From assembly GCA_049116335.1 (NCBI GenBank), contig JAGDYZ010000008.1, positions 310,001 to 374,000 on the forward strand: 64,000 nt of DNA, read 5' to 3'. Below are positions 1-9,519 of this stretch, piece after piece. The notes beneath the pieces were generated by a model that did no database searches, was not told the origin of the DNA, and saw only the letters and a program-made list of their open reading frames with translations. This DNA is from CANMIH01 sp049116335. Its GTDB lineage: Bacteria; Pseudomonadota; Alphaproteobacteria; Rhodobacterales; Rhodobacteraceae. The translations under genes were made by a program, and so were the position numbers. Position 1 is the first letter of the stretch; the number at the start of each line of letters is the position of its first letter.

Positions 1-1140
1 CGGCAGTTCTTTGGCCTCAATCGCACCAGTGCCTTCCCCAAGGATCAGCACACGTTCGATCAGGTTCTTCAACTGACGTACATTGCCAGGCCAGGTCATG
101 GTCTGCATCAGCGCAATGGCATCCGTCGACAGCTCGCGCAGCGGCAATCCCTGAGACAGGTTGCACTGTTCAATAAAGTGCCGCGCCAGAGCCGGGATAT
201 CTTCGCGACGCTCTTCCAGAGACGGCACCGCAATCGGCACGACGTTCAAGCGATGGTAAAGCTCTTCGCGGAAGGTTCCATTGGCGATCTCCTGTTTGAG
301 ATCACGGTTGGTCGAGCTGATCACGCGCAGGTCAACGCGCACCTTGTCGGCCCCACCCACACGGGTGAACTGTTGATCAACAAGGACGCGCAGGATTTTG
401 GACTGCGTGCCCGAGGGCATATCTGCCACCTCGTCGAAGTAGATCACCCCACCATGGGCCTGCTCAAGCAAACCGGGTTCCACCCCGCGTTTTGAGCTTT
501 CACGCCCAAACAGCATGGCCTCCATAACCTCGGGTTCCATACCGGCGCAGTTCACGGTGACGAAAGGCGCGCTTGCCCGGCTCGACCCGGCGTGAATATA
601 CCGCGCGGCCACTTCTTTCCCGACCCCCGCAGGCCCGGTCAGCATCACACGGCCATTGGATTTGGTCACCTTATCAAGCTGGCTTGTCAGCCCGCGGAAC
701 GGCGCACAATCGCCAATCATCTCTGCCGGTTTGCTATCGCCCTGTTTCAGCTGGGTGTTTTCGCGGCGCAGGCGCGAGGTTTCCATCGCGCGGCGGATCA
801 CCACCAGAAGCTGATCAATGTTGAAGGGCTTTTCGATGAAATCATACGCCCCCTGTTTGATCGCAGCGACCGCAATTTCGATGTTGCCGTGTCCGGAAAT
901 GATCACAACCGGCACTTCGGGTTTGTCGCGCTTGACCGCCTTCAGAATATCGATCCCATCCATCTTGCTGTCTTTCAGCCAGATATCGAGGATCAAAAGC
1001 GCTGGGGTCTCGGCTTCGACCTCTGCCATCGCGTCCGAGCTGTTGCCCGCCAGCCGCGTGGTAAAGCCTTCGTCCTCGAGAATATCACCGATCAGTTCGC
1101 GAATATCGCGTTCATCGTCGACAATCAGAATATCACTCAT
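1..1140 (-). CDS. ntrX: NtrX response regulator (partial, C-terminus beyond window)
   Basis: Response regulator partner of NtrY in nitrogen and redox control. 380 codons are visible and the frame runs off the left edge, so the C-terminal DNA-binding part is missing. Reading the minus strand shows an N-terminal receiver domain (IVDDE near residue 7; phospho-acceptor Asp about 52 in LILDIW) followed by an AAA+ domain with a Walker A variant (GPAGVGKE) and Walker B (GGVIYFDEV). The segment after LFGRE reads SSKRGVEPG, so the GAFTGA sigma-54 contact motif is absent; this is usual for alphaproteobacterial NtrX. The ATG at 1138-1140 lies inside the end of ntrY (8-base overlap), so the two are translationally coupled in the ntrBCYX operon. 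Confidence 0.93.
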   Translation of the reverse strand, partial: MSDILIVDDERDIRELIGDILEDEGFTTRLAGNSSDAMAEVEAETPALLILDIWLKDSKMDGIDILKAVKRDKPEVPVVIISGHGNIEIAVAAIKQGAYDFIEKPFNIDQLLVVIRRAMETSRLRRENTQLKQGDSKPAEMIGDCAPFRGLTSQLDKVTKSNGRVMLTGPAGVGKEVAARYIHAGSSRASAPFVTVNCAGMEPEVMEAMLFGRESSKRGVEPGLLEQAHGGVIYFDEVADMPSGTQSKILRVLVDQQFTRVGGADKVRVDLRVISSTNRDLKQEIANGTFREELYHRLNVVPIAVPSLEERREDIPALARHFIEQCNLSQGLPLRELSTDAIALMQTMTWPGNVRQLKNLIERVLILGEGTGAIEAKELP

Positions 1141-3436
1141 GGGCTAACACCTTCCTCACCTGTTCACTGCGTTCAAATTCTTCTTGCTGCCGTTCACACA
1201 TCAACGGCAGTCGGATCACGGCCATGGCGCCACAATGGGCGCCTTCGGCAAAGGCAGGCGCATCTTCCAATGCCAGCGTGCCGCCGTGTTCCTCGATGAT
1301 CTTCTTCACGATGGGCAGCCCCAAACCGGTGCCCTTTTCGCGGGTTGTGACATAAGGCTCGAACAACCGGGCACGGTCTTCGGGCAAGCCAATACCATTG
1401 TCCATAATGCGGATCTCAACCCGGTTTTCGTCCACAACTGCGGCTGTGATACGCACCTCTGGCACCAGTCCTTCAGGGGCCTGTTCGGCCTGAAGCGTCT
1501 CAATGGCCTCACCTGCGTTTTTGATCAGATTTGTGAAAGCCTGACCAATCATAGTAGCGTCTAACTGCGACGGAAGTTCGCAATCCGGCAAGTTGGAGTC
1601 AAAGCGAACCTCCGGCTGACCGGCTTCCTGGAGTAAAATTGCCCCGCGCAGAAGTTCGCCCACATCCTCTGGTTTGCGTTCGGGCTCAGGCATGCGCGCA
1701 AACTTGGAAAACTCATCCACAATGCGACGCAGATCTTCAGTCTGGCGAATAATCACGCCGGTGAGATCTTCCAGTTTCTGCGCATCTTTTGCATCGGTGA
1801 TCTGGCGGCCAAACTTGCGACGGATGCGATCCGCAGAGAGCTGGATCGGGGTCAGCGGGTTCTTAATCTCATGCGCGATCCGACGCGCCACATCGCCCCA
1901 GGCCGCCATACGCTGCGCGCTGACTAGGGTGGTGACATCGTCAAAGGCAATCACATATCCCTCGAGGCTCGCGTCCTCGCGACGACGGGTAGAGAGGCGC
2001 ACCAGAAGGTGTTCAAGCTGCCCTTCGCGGCTGACCTTCACCTCTTCCTGACGCGTTTCTTCGCCTGCGGAGCGCAGCGCCTCAAACAGAGCGCCGAACT
2101 CGGGCACTGCTACGGCGATTGGATCGGCGCGATGGGTTTCCTGCCACCCCAGCAAGCGCTCGGCAGAGCGGTTGACAAAGGTCACCTTGCCATCCGCATC
2201 CAACCCAACAACACCGGAGGTGACCGAGGTCAGCACGGAATCAAAAAGGCGCTGGCGGCGCTCAATCTGACGAGTGTTGTCCAACAGGGTGTCGCGCTGG
2301 CCTTTCAGCTGGCGGGTCATCTGGTTGAAATAGCGCCCCAGCATCGAAATTTCGTCGTCGCCCTCGTCTTCGAGAACCTGAACGTCCAAATCACCGGAGC
2401 CAACACGCTGCGCCGCACCGGTCAGACGCCCGACGGGGCGGCTCAGGCGCTCTGCAAACCAAAGCCCCGCCCAGGTTGACGCGAGGATCAGAAGCACCGC
2501 AAAACCTAGATACAACAGCGCAAAATCGAACAAGCGCCGTCCGCGTTCGCTTTCCTGCTGTTGATAGAACTGCGCCGTTTCCTTGGTTTCATCCAACAGC
2601 GCGAGCAACCGTCCATCAACTTCGCGGCTGACATACAGAAACCCGTCTGCATAAGACTGCAGCGGGGCCAGCGCACGCAATTCGTTGTTCTGCCAATCGC
2701 GGATCACCGCGACACCCTCTTCGCGGGCCTTGGCAAAATCTTCGAGAGAGGGGCGTTCATAGTCAAAAAGATAGCTGCGCTCACCGCGCACACGAATGCC
2801 CCCGGCCGCATCAATGACAAAGGCCTCGGACAAACCCCGCTGAATTTGCCCCTGCCCCTGGCTCAGGGCCTGACGCAATTGACCGTCATCCTGAATGATA
2901 GCCGCACGACGCGAGGCATCGATGAAGCGGGCCAGGCCCCAGACATCTTCAACAACCCCTTGGCGTTGTTCGTCTTCATAAGCCTCGGCCGCTGTGAGCG
3001 AAGCGCTTACTACGTTCTGAACACGGGTCGAAAACCACGTTTCAAGACCCACATTGATGGTCAGCACCGCAAAAATCGCGACGGTGACTGTCGGAAGCAG
3101 CGCCATCATCACAAAGGCCCCAGTCAACCGGAGGTGCAACCTCGAGCCTGCAGATTTAGCGCGACGATCCGCAATCATCCGCACAACCCGCGCCAGAACC
3201 AACGCAGCAACCACTAGGACATAGACAAGATCGGCAAGCAGGACCAATCGCAGCACAAGTGAACTTGCGCCTGCGCCCCAGGGGCCCAACATCAAGAATG
3301 TCGCGAAAGCCAGAAGAGGCCCCAGCGCCACCAGCACCAGGGTAAATCCGTTCTGTACGCGCCTCTGACGGCGCAGCCGGGAAATCCGGCTCCAATTCAA
3401 CGAGCGTGCCCGAGTGGCCACAGCCAAACCTCTCAC
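1133..3436 (-). CDS. ntrY: NtrY membrane sensor histidine kinase
   Basis: Membrane-bound sensor kinase that phosphorylates NtrX. The 767-residue product has hydrophobic segments at about 31-52, 60-83 and 106-130, an extracytoplasmic sensor region to about 300, a further transmembrane segment at about 303-326, a HAMP linker (about 327-385), a PAS domain (about 395-505), the phospho-acceptor motif AHEIKNPLTP (His about 522) and an HATPase domain with N box (NLIKNAGEA) and G box (GTGLGLPIV). Length and order match the family. The start chosen is a GTG at 3434-3436 with no clear Shine-Dalgarno sequence, so the exact N-terminus is uncertain. The 95-base gap from ntrC could hold a secondary promoter; ntrX overlaps the 3' end. 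Confidence 0.95.
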   Translation of the reverse strand: MRGLAVATRARSLNWSRISRLRRQRRVQNGFTLVLVALGPLLAFATFLMLGPWGAGASSLVLRLVLLADLVYVLVVAALVLARVVRMIADRRAKSAGSRLHLRLTGAFVMMALLPTVTVAIFAVLTINVGLETWFSTRVQNVVSASLTAAEAYEDEQRQGVVEDVWGLARFIDASRRAAIIQDDGQLRQALSQGQGQIQRGLSEAFVIDAAGGIRVRGERSYLFDYERPSLEDFAKAREEGVAVIRDWQNNELRALAPLQSYADGFLYVSREVDGRLLALLDETKETAQFYQQQESERGRRLFDFALLYLGFAVLLILASTWAGLWFAERLSRPVGRLTGAAQRVGSGDLDVQVLEDEGDDEISMLGRYFNQMTRQLKGQRDTLLDNTRQIERRQRLFDSVLTSVTSGVVGLDADGKVTFVNRSAERLLGWQETHRADPIAVAVPEFGALFEALRSAGEETRQEEVKVSREGQLEHLLVRLSTRRREDASLEGYVIAFDDVTTLVSAQRMAAWGDVARRIAHEIKNPLTPIQLSADRIRRKFGRQITDAKDAQKLEDLTGVIIRQTEDLRRIVDEFSKFARMPEPERKPEDVGELLRGAILLQEAGQPEVRFDSNLPDCELPSQLDATMIGQAFTNLIKNAGEAIETLQAEQAPEGLVPEVRITAAVVDENRVEIRIMDNGIGLPEDRARLFEPYVTTREKGTGLGLPIVKKIIEEHGGTLALEDAPAFAEGAHCGAMAVIRLPLMCERQQEEFERSEQVRKVLAHE

Positions 3437-3531
3437 TGATGTGCAGCCCTTGGGTGTCCTTGGGCTACGACCGCAAAATCTGTGGTCTTTGGGTCACCTT
3501 GGGGCAACCACGCCACAGTTATGTGGCCCTT

Positions 3532-4902
3532 TTACATCAACTTCCGACGACGTGTCACGCGAATATCGAGATCCGTAATTTTCTTGCGAAGGGTATTGCG
3601 GTTGATTCCCAGTAGATCCGCACACTTCGCCTGATTGCCACCAGTGGCCTCAAGTGCAATCTCAATAAGCGGCACTTCGATCTCTTTGAGGATGCGACTG
3701 TACAAACCGGGAGGAGGTAAGAGCGCACCATGCAGGTCGAAATAGCGCCGTAAATGCCTTGAAACACTGTCCCCGAGCCTGTCTGCTTCGCCCCCACGCA
3801 GCATCGGCCCTGTCTCAGGTTGGTTACCCAAGATAACCTCAACCTCGGAGCGTGAGATTTCTTCCGACCGACTGGTTAGCCCCAGACGACGCACCGCATG
3901 CTCAAGCTGACGAACGTTTCCGGGCCAGGAATAGAGCCGGAACAGCTCTTCCGCACCAGCGGAAAGCCGCCGATGTGGCGAACCATCCCGGACCGCACGG
4001 CCGAGAAAATGCTCAACAAGCAGTGGAATGTCTTCGACACGTTCGCGCAAAGAAGGCACTTCGATTGCCGCACCATCCAATCGATAGAACAGGTCTTTGC
4101 GCACCAGCCCCTCTTCGATCAGAGCATTTGGCGCATATTGTGAGGCCGCGATGAACCGGGGTGTGTGATCCCCATGACCATCCATCATGCGGACAATGCG
4201 ACCCTGAACTTCTTCGTTGATATCAGCGATCTCATCAATCAGCAGCGTCCCACCACGCACCCGCGCCATGACCTTCGCGGGGCCATCCAGATCGGTCAGC
4301 TCTGCCGCGGTAACCGTCACAAACGGAAGGTTTCGACGGTCAGAGAAGTCATGTAGCGCCCGCGCGATCAGTGATTTTCCCGTCCCGCTTTCTCCGGTCA
4401 CTAAAACCGGTAGATCGGTGTTCATCACCCGCGCAACCAAACGATAAAGCGCCTGCATCGCCGGGGTTTTGCCAATGAGAGGCAGCTCTTCACTGCCGTC
4501 GCTGCCCGTCACAGGAGCATCCTGCTGCGCACCCTGCCCCGAGCTTTCCAGCGCCTTGGCGGTGCGTTTCATCAAATCCGGCAGATCAAAAGGTTTGGGC
4601 AGGTAATCATAGGCCTGCGCCTCAGCGGCCTGAATGGCGGTCATGATGGTGTTTTGGGCCGAGATTACAATCACCGGAAGTTCAGGGCGATCTTCGGCGA
4701 TCTTCGGCAGCATCTCGAGCCCATTGCCATCGGGCATCATCACATCCGAGATGACCACATCCCCTTTGCCTTCCCCCACCCAGCGCATCAGCGTGGTCAG
4801 GGAACTGGTCGCATGCACCTTACAACCCGCCCGCGTGAGCGCCTGTGTCAATACGGTGCGAATGGTGCGATCGTCATCAGCAACAAGGACTGTGCCATCC
4901 AT
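3532..4902 (-). CDS. ntrC: NtrC nitrogen response regulator, GAFTGA-less type
   Basis: Transcriptional activator of nitrogen-assimilation genes, phosphorylated by NtrB. 456 residues: receiver domain (VADDD 7-11, phospho-acceptor Asp53 in ISDVMMP), AAA+ domain (Walker A GESGTGKS 170-177; Walker B GGTLLIDE 217-224; WPGNVRQLEH), and a C-terminal Fis-type helix-turn-helix (GGNQAKCADLLGINRNTLRKK). Only about 23 residues separate the FVTV strand (194) from GGTLLIDE, against roughly 40 in ordinary NtrC, and neither LFGH nor GAFTGA is present. This matches the Rhodobacter capsulatus-type NtrC, known to work with sigma-70 polymerase instead of sigma-54. It follows ntrB by 18 bases. Confidence 0.96.
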   Translation of the reverse strand: MDGTVLVADDDRTIRTVLTQALTRAGCKVHATSSLTTLMRWVGEGKGDVVISDVMMPDGNGLEMLPKIAEDRPELPVIVISAQNTIMTAIQAAEAQAYDYLPKPFDLPDLMKRTAKALESSGQGAQQDAPVTGSDGSEELPLIGKTPAMQALYRLVARVMNTDLPVLVTGESGTGKSLIARALHDFSDRRNLPFVTVTAAELTDLDGPAKVMARVRGGTLLIDEIADINEEVQGRIVRMMDGHGDHTPRFIAASQYAPNALIEEGLVRKDLFYRLDGAAIEVPSLRERVEDIPLLVEHFLGRAVRDGSPHRRLSAGAEELFRLYSWPGNVRQLEHAVRRLGLTSRSEEISRSEVEVILGNQPETGPMLRGGEADRLGDSVSRHLRRYFDLHGALLPPPGLYSRILKEIEVPLIEIALEATGGNQAKCADLLGINRNTLRKKITDLDIRVTRRRKLM

Positions 4903-4920
4903 GGGTGTGTCTTCCTTGGG

Positions 4921-5973
4921 TTAGGTCGCGGCCCGCGGCAGCGAGATGCGAAAGACGGTGCGGCCGGGGACAGAGTCCACCGAAATCCACCCGCCGTGGT
5001 CAGAGATAATCTTGCTCACCAAAGCCAACCCCAGCCCGGTACCGTTTTCACGGCCCGAGACAAACGGATCAAACACGTCACCGCGAATGTCCGGCGGCAG
5101 GCCGGGTCCGTCATCGATGATTTCGATCTGGAGTGGCAAAGGTTGGCCCGTGCCGTCCGAGCGGCGCAGGCGAAAACTATGTTCGTAATAGGATTTCAGA
5201 CGGACAATGCCGCCTTCTGGGGCCGCTTCAGAGGCGTTTTTCACAAGGTTCAGCACCACCTGAAGAAGCTGATCCGCATCTCCGGAGGCCATCGGCAGTG
5301 AGGGATCATAATCCTCAACAAAGGTCATATGAGCGCCAAATCCAAGCTGGGCCGAACGGCGCGCCCGGTCGAGCACATCGTGAATATTCACCGGTTGATG
5401 TTCAGGCTCGGTCAGGTTTCCGAACTGTTCAACCTGCTCAAGCAGCTTAACAATGCGACGGGTCTCCCCCACAATAAGATCCGTCAATTCAAGATCTTCC
5501 GCGGGCAAGTTCATGCTCAGCAACTGGGCCGCGCCGGTGATCCCCGCCAGCGGGTTCTTGATCTCATGCGCCAGCATCTCAGCCATGCCAATCGCAGATT
5601 TCGCCGCCGATTTGACCGAATGGTTCTGCGTCATGCGCCCCGCCAATTCGCGCGGAGAAATCAGCATGAGCATAAAGCCTTCGCGCCCCTGCATCGGTGC
5701 GATCTGCAGGTTGCACACCAGAGGTGGGCGCGATCCCGGCCCCACATCCACATCATTGACGAACAGGGGGGTCCCGTGGGCCCGGGCGCGCTCAAGACTT
5801 TCTTCCAGCGGCGCATCGACGGCCAGCTTGTCCCAGATCGGCGCCCCCAGCAGTGATTTGGCAGAGGCGTTTAGAAATCCTTCGCCCGCCGGGTTCACAT
5901 CCGCGATGTTTTCCTGCGGATCAATTAACACGGCGGGAACAGGCAGCGATGACCAGATCTGTGCATCCATCAT
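4921..5973 (-). CDS. ntrB: NtrB nitrogen sensor histidine kinase
   Basis: Cytoplasmic PII-responsive kinase/phosphatase for NtrC. The 350-residue protein has an N-terminal PAS domain (about 10-110), the H box LAHEIKNPLAG (His136), an N box (VLNLVKNASEA) and G boxes (DDGPGLP, NGTGLGLALV). No transmembrane segment is apparent, as expected for NtrB. The ATG overlaps the dusB stop codon by 4 bases (ATGA), showing co-translation. A second in-frame ATG follows immediately, so the start could be one codon later. The order dusB-ntrB-ntrC is conserved in alphaproteobacteria. Confidence 0.96.
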   Translation of the reverse strand: MMDAQIWSSLPVPAVLIDPQENIADVNPAGEGFLNASAKSLLGAPIWDKLAVDAPLEESLERARAHGTPLFVNDVDVGPGSRPPLVCNLQIAPMQGREGFMLMLISPRELAGRMTQNHSVKSAAKSAIGMAEMLAHEIKNPLAGITGAAQLLSMNLPAEDLELTDLIVGETRRIVKLLEQVEQFGNLTEPEHQPVNIHDVLDRARRSAQLGFGAHMTFVEDYDPSLPMASGDADQLLQVVLNLVKNASEAAPEGGIVRLKSYYEHSFRLRRSDGTGQPLPLQIEIIDDGPGLPPDIRGDVFDPFVSGRENGTGLGLALVSKIISDHGGWISVDSVPGRTVFRISLPRAAT

Positions 5974-6953
5974 GCGGCGACCTCGCGGTGATCCGCCAAG
6001 GCATCCGCCAGCAGAACCAGAACTTCATCGGTGTCTTTTTCGGTCAACACCCGCTGACGCAGCGCGGCGGGCGTGCCCACCCTATCCATGTACCACCCCA
6101 GATGTTTGCGCGCGACGCGGTTGCCCAGCACAGTCCCGTAGAACCCAAGCATGGCCTCGTAATGCCCCGAGGCCATATCGATGAAATCCCGGCCGGTGGG
6201 GATTGTCGGCGCCGCGGTGCCATAAAGCTCGGCGCTGATTTCCGCGAGTCGCCAGGGCGCTCCCTGCGCTCCGCGCCCCACCATCACACCATCTGCGCCC
6301 GACTGCGCCAGCGCCGTCCGCGCGCTTGCGGCGTCGACGATATCCCCATTGACCACCAGAGGCACGTTCACCGCATCGCGCACCGCATGGATGGCAGCCC
6401 AGTCGGCCTTGCCCTTATAGAACTGACAGCGCGTGCGGCCGTGGATCACCACCATCTGCACCCCTGCCGCTTCGGCCCGCGCCGCCAGCTCGGGCGCGTT
6501 CAAGGCGTCGTCATTCCAACCCAGCCGGGTTTTCAGCGTCACCGGCACATCCACCGCCGCAACCACGGCCTCAATCAGTTTCAGCGCATGATCCGGCACC
6601 TGCATCAGAGCCGAGCCAGACCAGCCGCCCGTTACCTTTTTCGCGGGGCAGCCCATATTGATGTCGATCACCCGCGCGCCCAAATCGGCCACCATTTTGG
6701 CAGCCTCAGCCATGGGCTCGGGCTCGCGGCCCGATATCTGGACCGAGGTGTTTTCAAGCTGCGCCCCGAGTTCCGCTTTTTCGCGGGTGCCCGGGCGCGC
6801 GGTCAGGAATTCGCCACTGGCAATCATTTCGGAGACCACCAGACCGGCGCCGAAAGAAGAAACCAGATTGCGAAACGGCAGATCGGTGATTCCCGCCAGC
6901 GGCGCGAGAAGCACCGGGGGGCTGATCTGACGATGTCCGAGTTGAAAGCTCAA
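5970..6953 (-). CDS. dusB: tRNA-dihydrouridine synthase DusB (NifR3)
   Basis: FMN-dependent enzyme that reduces uridine to dihydrouridine in the tRNA D-loop. 327 residues, the family length. Visible family motifs are LAPLAGITDLPFR near the N-terminus, the MGCPAKKVTGG catalytic-cysteine segment, VTLKTRLGW, VIHGRTRCQFYKG, VNGDI and GVMVGRGAQGAPW. The start is a TTG (6951-6953) preceded by AAGGAA at good spacing; no ATG in that position fits. It is the first gene of the nifR3-ntrBCYX operon; the 177-base gap to divergent ispDF should contain both promoters. Confidence 0.95.
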   Translation of the reverse strand: MSFQLGHRQISPPVLLAPLAGITDLPFRNLVSSFGAGLVVSEMIASGEFLTARPGTREKAELGAQLENTSVQISGREPEPMAEAAKMVADLGARVIDINMGCPAKKVTGGWSGSALMQVPDHALKLIEAVVAAVDVPVTLKTRLGWNDDALNAPELAARAEAAGVQMVVIHGRTRCQFYKGKADWAAIHAVRDAVNVPLVVNGDIVDAASARTALAQSGADGVMVGRGAQGAPWRLAEISAELYGTAAPTIPTGRDFIDMASGHYEAMLGFYGTVLGNRVARKHLGWYMDRVGTPAALRQRVLTEKDTDEVLVLLADALADHREVAA

Positions 6954-7130
6954 ACGCTTATTCCTTGTGCAGTTACATTTGGGGTAGGTCTTTGCCCGAT
7001 ACCCTACAATGTTTCCACGCGGTTTTCGCGCCCCAGAAAAGTCAAATGCCTATTTTTTAGGCAGTAACCCTAGGTCTGTTGCTGAAACCAGTGGCACAGC
7101 CTAAACCTTGGCCAAAGCAAGGAGAGCCGA

Positions 7131-8261
7131 ATGACAACAGCCGCTCTGATCGTCGCCGCAGGCCGTGGCCGCCGAGCTGGAGGCCCGCTTCCTAAGCAAT
7201 GGCAAGAGGTTGCCGGCGCCCCTGTGGCCCGCCACACGCTACAGGCACTGGCCCATCTGGATCAGGTGGTCATGGTCATTCATCCCGATGACCATGAGCT
7301 TGCCGAAGCGGCTGCACGTGACCTGTCTGTGCGTTTGGTGCATGGCGGGCATGAGCGCGCGGACTCGGTGCGGCTGGGGCTTGAGGCGCTGGAAGGGGAT
7401 GCGCCGGATCTGGTGCTGATCCATGACGTGGCCCGCCCCTGCCTGACCCCTTCTCTTCTCGAATCGGTGCAAGAGGCGCTGAGAACCCACCCCGGTGCGG
7501 CCCCTGCCCTCGCGGTCAGCGATGCGCTCTGGACCGGTGAGGCCGACAAAGTCACCGGCACCCGCGACCGCAGCGGGTTGTTTCGCGCCCAGACACCGCA
7601 GGGCTTTCGTTATGCCGATATTCTGGCCGCGCATCGGGCTCACCCCGGCGGCGCGGCGGATGATGTGCAGGTTGCACGTGACGCGGGGCTGGACGTTGCC
7701 ATCGTTCCGGGCGATGAGCGGAACCTGAAAATCACCACGCCCGAAGATTTCGCTCGGGCTGAGACACTGTTGAGGACTGGCATGGATATTCGTCTGGGCA
7801 ATGGCTACGACGTTCACGCATTTGAAGAGGGCGATGCCGTTATTCTTTGTGGCGTCGAAATCCCGCATAGCAAGAAGCTCAAAGGCCACTCAGACGCCGA
7901 TGTGGGCATGCATGCGGTGACCGATGCCATCTATGGCGCTCTGGCCGAAGGTGACATTGGCCGTCATTTCCCCCCCAACGACCCACAATGGAAAGGCGCT
8001 GCCAGTGAGATCTTTCTCAAACATGCCTGCGATCTGGCGCGCGCGCGGGGCTATGCCATCTCAAACGTCGATTGCACCTTGATCTGTGAACGCCCCAAGG
8101 TTGGCCCCCACGCCGAGAGCATGATGGCCGAGATGGGACGGATCATGGATCTGCCCGCCGATCGCGTGTCGATCAAAGCCACCACCTCGGAACGCCTAGG
8201 CTTTACCGGCCGCGAAGAGGGCATCGCCGCCATCGCCACAGCCACATTGGTGAAATCATGA
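7131..8261 (+). CDS. ispDF: bifunctional IspD/IspF isoprenoid enzyme
   Basis: Fusion enzyme for two non-consecutive steps of the MEP isoprenoid pathway: MEP cytidylyltransferase (IspD, residues about 1-215) and 2-C-methyl-D-erythritol 2,4-cyclodiphosphate synthase (IspF, about 218-376). IspD shows the nucleotide-binding start AAGRGRRAG...PKQW and the VLIHDVARP motif. IspF starts at MDIRLGNGYDVHAF, with metal ligands Asp227, His229 and His253 (GHSDADVGMH). The fusion is common in alphaproteobacteria. The SD AAGGAGAG precedes the ATG. The stop overlaps pgpA by 4 bases (ATGA). Confidence 0.96.
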   Translation: MTTAALIVAAGRGRRAGGPLPKQWQEVAGAPVARHTLQALAHLDQVVMVIHPDDHELAEAAARDLSVRLVHGGHERADSVRLGLEALEGDAPDLVLIHDVARPCLTPSLLESVQEALRTHPGAAPALAVSDALWTGEADKVTGTRDRSGLFRAQTPQGFRYADILAAHRAHPGGAADDVQVARDAGLDVAIVPGDERNLKITTPEDFARAETLLRTGMDIRLGNGYDVHAFEEGDAVILCGVEIPHSKKLKGHSDADVGMHAVTDAIYGALAEGDIGRHFPPNDPQWKGAASEIFLKHACDLARARGYAISNVDCTLICERPKVGPHAESMMAEMGRIMDLPADRVSIKATTSERLGFTGREEGIAAIATATLVKS

Positions 8262-8740
8262 ACCAGATCGCCTCTTTCTTTTATACCGGTTACCTTCGTC
8301 CGGCCCCCGGCACCTGGGGATCGCTGGCCGCCATTCCCTTCGCTTACGCCCTGCACCAGCTCGGCGGGTTTACGCTTTTGGTGGTGGCCACAACGCTGGT
8401 TTTCGCTCTGGGCTGGTGGGCCACTGCCGTGGTCACCCGTGACGGCGACCATGATCCCAGCTGGGTGGTGATCGACGAAGTGGTCGGCCAATGGATTGCG
8501 CTTTTTCCGGTCAGCTATGGCGCCATGATGATGGGTATCGATACCCTGCGCCTCTATCCCGGTTGGATCGCGGGCTTTGTCCTGTTCCGGCTGTTTGACA
8601 TCTGGAAACCCTGGATTGTCGGCTGGGCCGACCGAATGGGCACGCCCTTGGGCGTCATGCTGGATGATGTGATTGCCGGGGTCTTCGCCGCTCTGGGCGC
8701 CATCGCCCTGGCCTCGCTTTATCATGGGGTGCTGATGTGA
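8258..8740 (+). CDS. pgpA: phosphatidylglycerophosphatase A
   Basis: Membrane phosphatase that converts phosphatidylglycerophosphate to phosphatidylglycerol. 160 residues with several hydrophobic segments and the family signatures GYLRPAPGTWGSL at the N-terminus, DPSWVVIDEVVGQWIAL in the middle and FRLFDIWKPWIVGWADR near the C-terminus, where conserved acidic residues supply the metal site. It starts within the ispDF stop (ATGA) and ends by overlapping the GTG of the next gene, so the three genes form one coupled operon. Confidence 0.93.
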   Translation: MNQIASFFYTGYLRPAPGTWGSLAAIPFAYALHQLGGFTLLVVATTLVFALGWWATAVVTRDGDHDPSWVVIDEVVGQWIALFPVSYGAMMMGIDTLRLYPGWIAGFVLFRLFDIWKPWIVGWADRMGTPLGVMLDDVIAGVFAALGAIALASLYHGVLM

Positions 8741-9216
8741 GCGCGCTGGCCGAGCAGATCCTTGCCGCCGCCAAAGCGCAGGGCAAGACCATCACCTGCG
8801 CTGAGAGCTGCACCGGCGGCATGGTGGCCGCCGCGCTGACCGACATTGCCGGATCTTCGGCAATTTTTCAGCGTGGCTTTGTCACCTATGCCAATGCCGC
8901 CAAGATCGAGATGCTCGGCGTGCGTCCCGACACGCTCGACGCTTTTGGCGCGGTCTCCGAAGAGGTGGCGCGGGAGATGGCCACGGGAGCGCTCTCGGCC
9001 GCCCGTGCCGATATTGCCGTTGCGATCAGCGGCATTGCGGGACCCGGCGGGTCTGAGTTTAAACCCGAAGGCCGGGTCTGTTACGCCCTTGCTACCTCGG
9101 ACGGCACGCGCACCGAAACCGTCGAACATGGCGCAGTTGGACGGCTCAATGTCCGGGCAGCGGCCCGCGATCACGCCCTGTCGCTGATCCTTTCTGCCTT
9201 GAATTCCGGCAGCTGA
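8737..9216 (+). CDS. pncC: CinA-type nicotinamide-nucleotide amidohydrolase PncC
   Basis: 159-residue stand-alone CinA C-terminal domain, predicted to deamidate nicotinamide mononucleotide in NAD salvage. Motifs seen are AESCTGGMVAAALTDIAGSS at the N-terminus (active-site serine and threonine region), FVTYANAAKIEMLGV, and AISGIAGPGGS. The start is a GTG overlapping the pgpA stop (GTGA), and no other start fits the conserved N-terminus. The competence-associated N-terminal domain of full-length CinA is absent, as in most proteobacteria. Confidence 0.92.
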   Translation: MSALAEQILAAAKAQGKTITCAESCTGGMVAAALTDIAGSSAIFQRGFVTYANAAKIEMLGVRPDTLDAFGAVSEEVAREMATGALSAARADIAVAISGIAGPGGSEFKPEGRVCYALATSDGTRTETVEHGAVGRLNVRAAARDHALSLILSALNSGS

Positions 9217-9519
9217 CAAAGCGGCAAAGCGCGCTCTACACCCCCGGTTTACTTGTTGCCAAGCCCGCCTTTTGCGCGCCGATTGGCTGCAAATACCTCA
9301 GGAAAGCGGCCACAGACCGTGTGGTTGGCCTCTTTCAACGCATTTTCCCGTAAATCCGCATCACCCCACAGGCGCCCAAGATCACAGCATTTGGTGCATT
9401 TCGCGCCTATATTTCAGGCATTCTTGGAATTGCCCAATCCTTCACCGCCACCGCCTCTTTTTCCGTCACCTGTTTCAGGGTTTCTCGACGCAACGGGATA
9501 CATAGGGAAGGACGGATCC
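9217..9519 (+). other. intergenic leader upstream of amtB
   Basis: About 300 bases with no convincing gene. The amtB frame stays open through it from 9253, but the translated extension is proline- and arginine-rich and lacks the hydrophobic character of AmtB, so I treat it as leader. A TGGTGCA heptamer (9392-9398) equals one half of the enteric NtrC box, without a good second half. No sigma-54 -24/-12 element stands out, which agrees with the GAFTGA-less NtrC of this genome. Confidence 0.4.

Noticed and set aside
9253..9519. Extended N-terminus for the ammonium channel
   Set aside because: The additional 89 residues are proline- and arginine-rich with no helix pattern, while a strong ribosome-binding site precedes the internal ATG at 9520.
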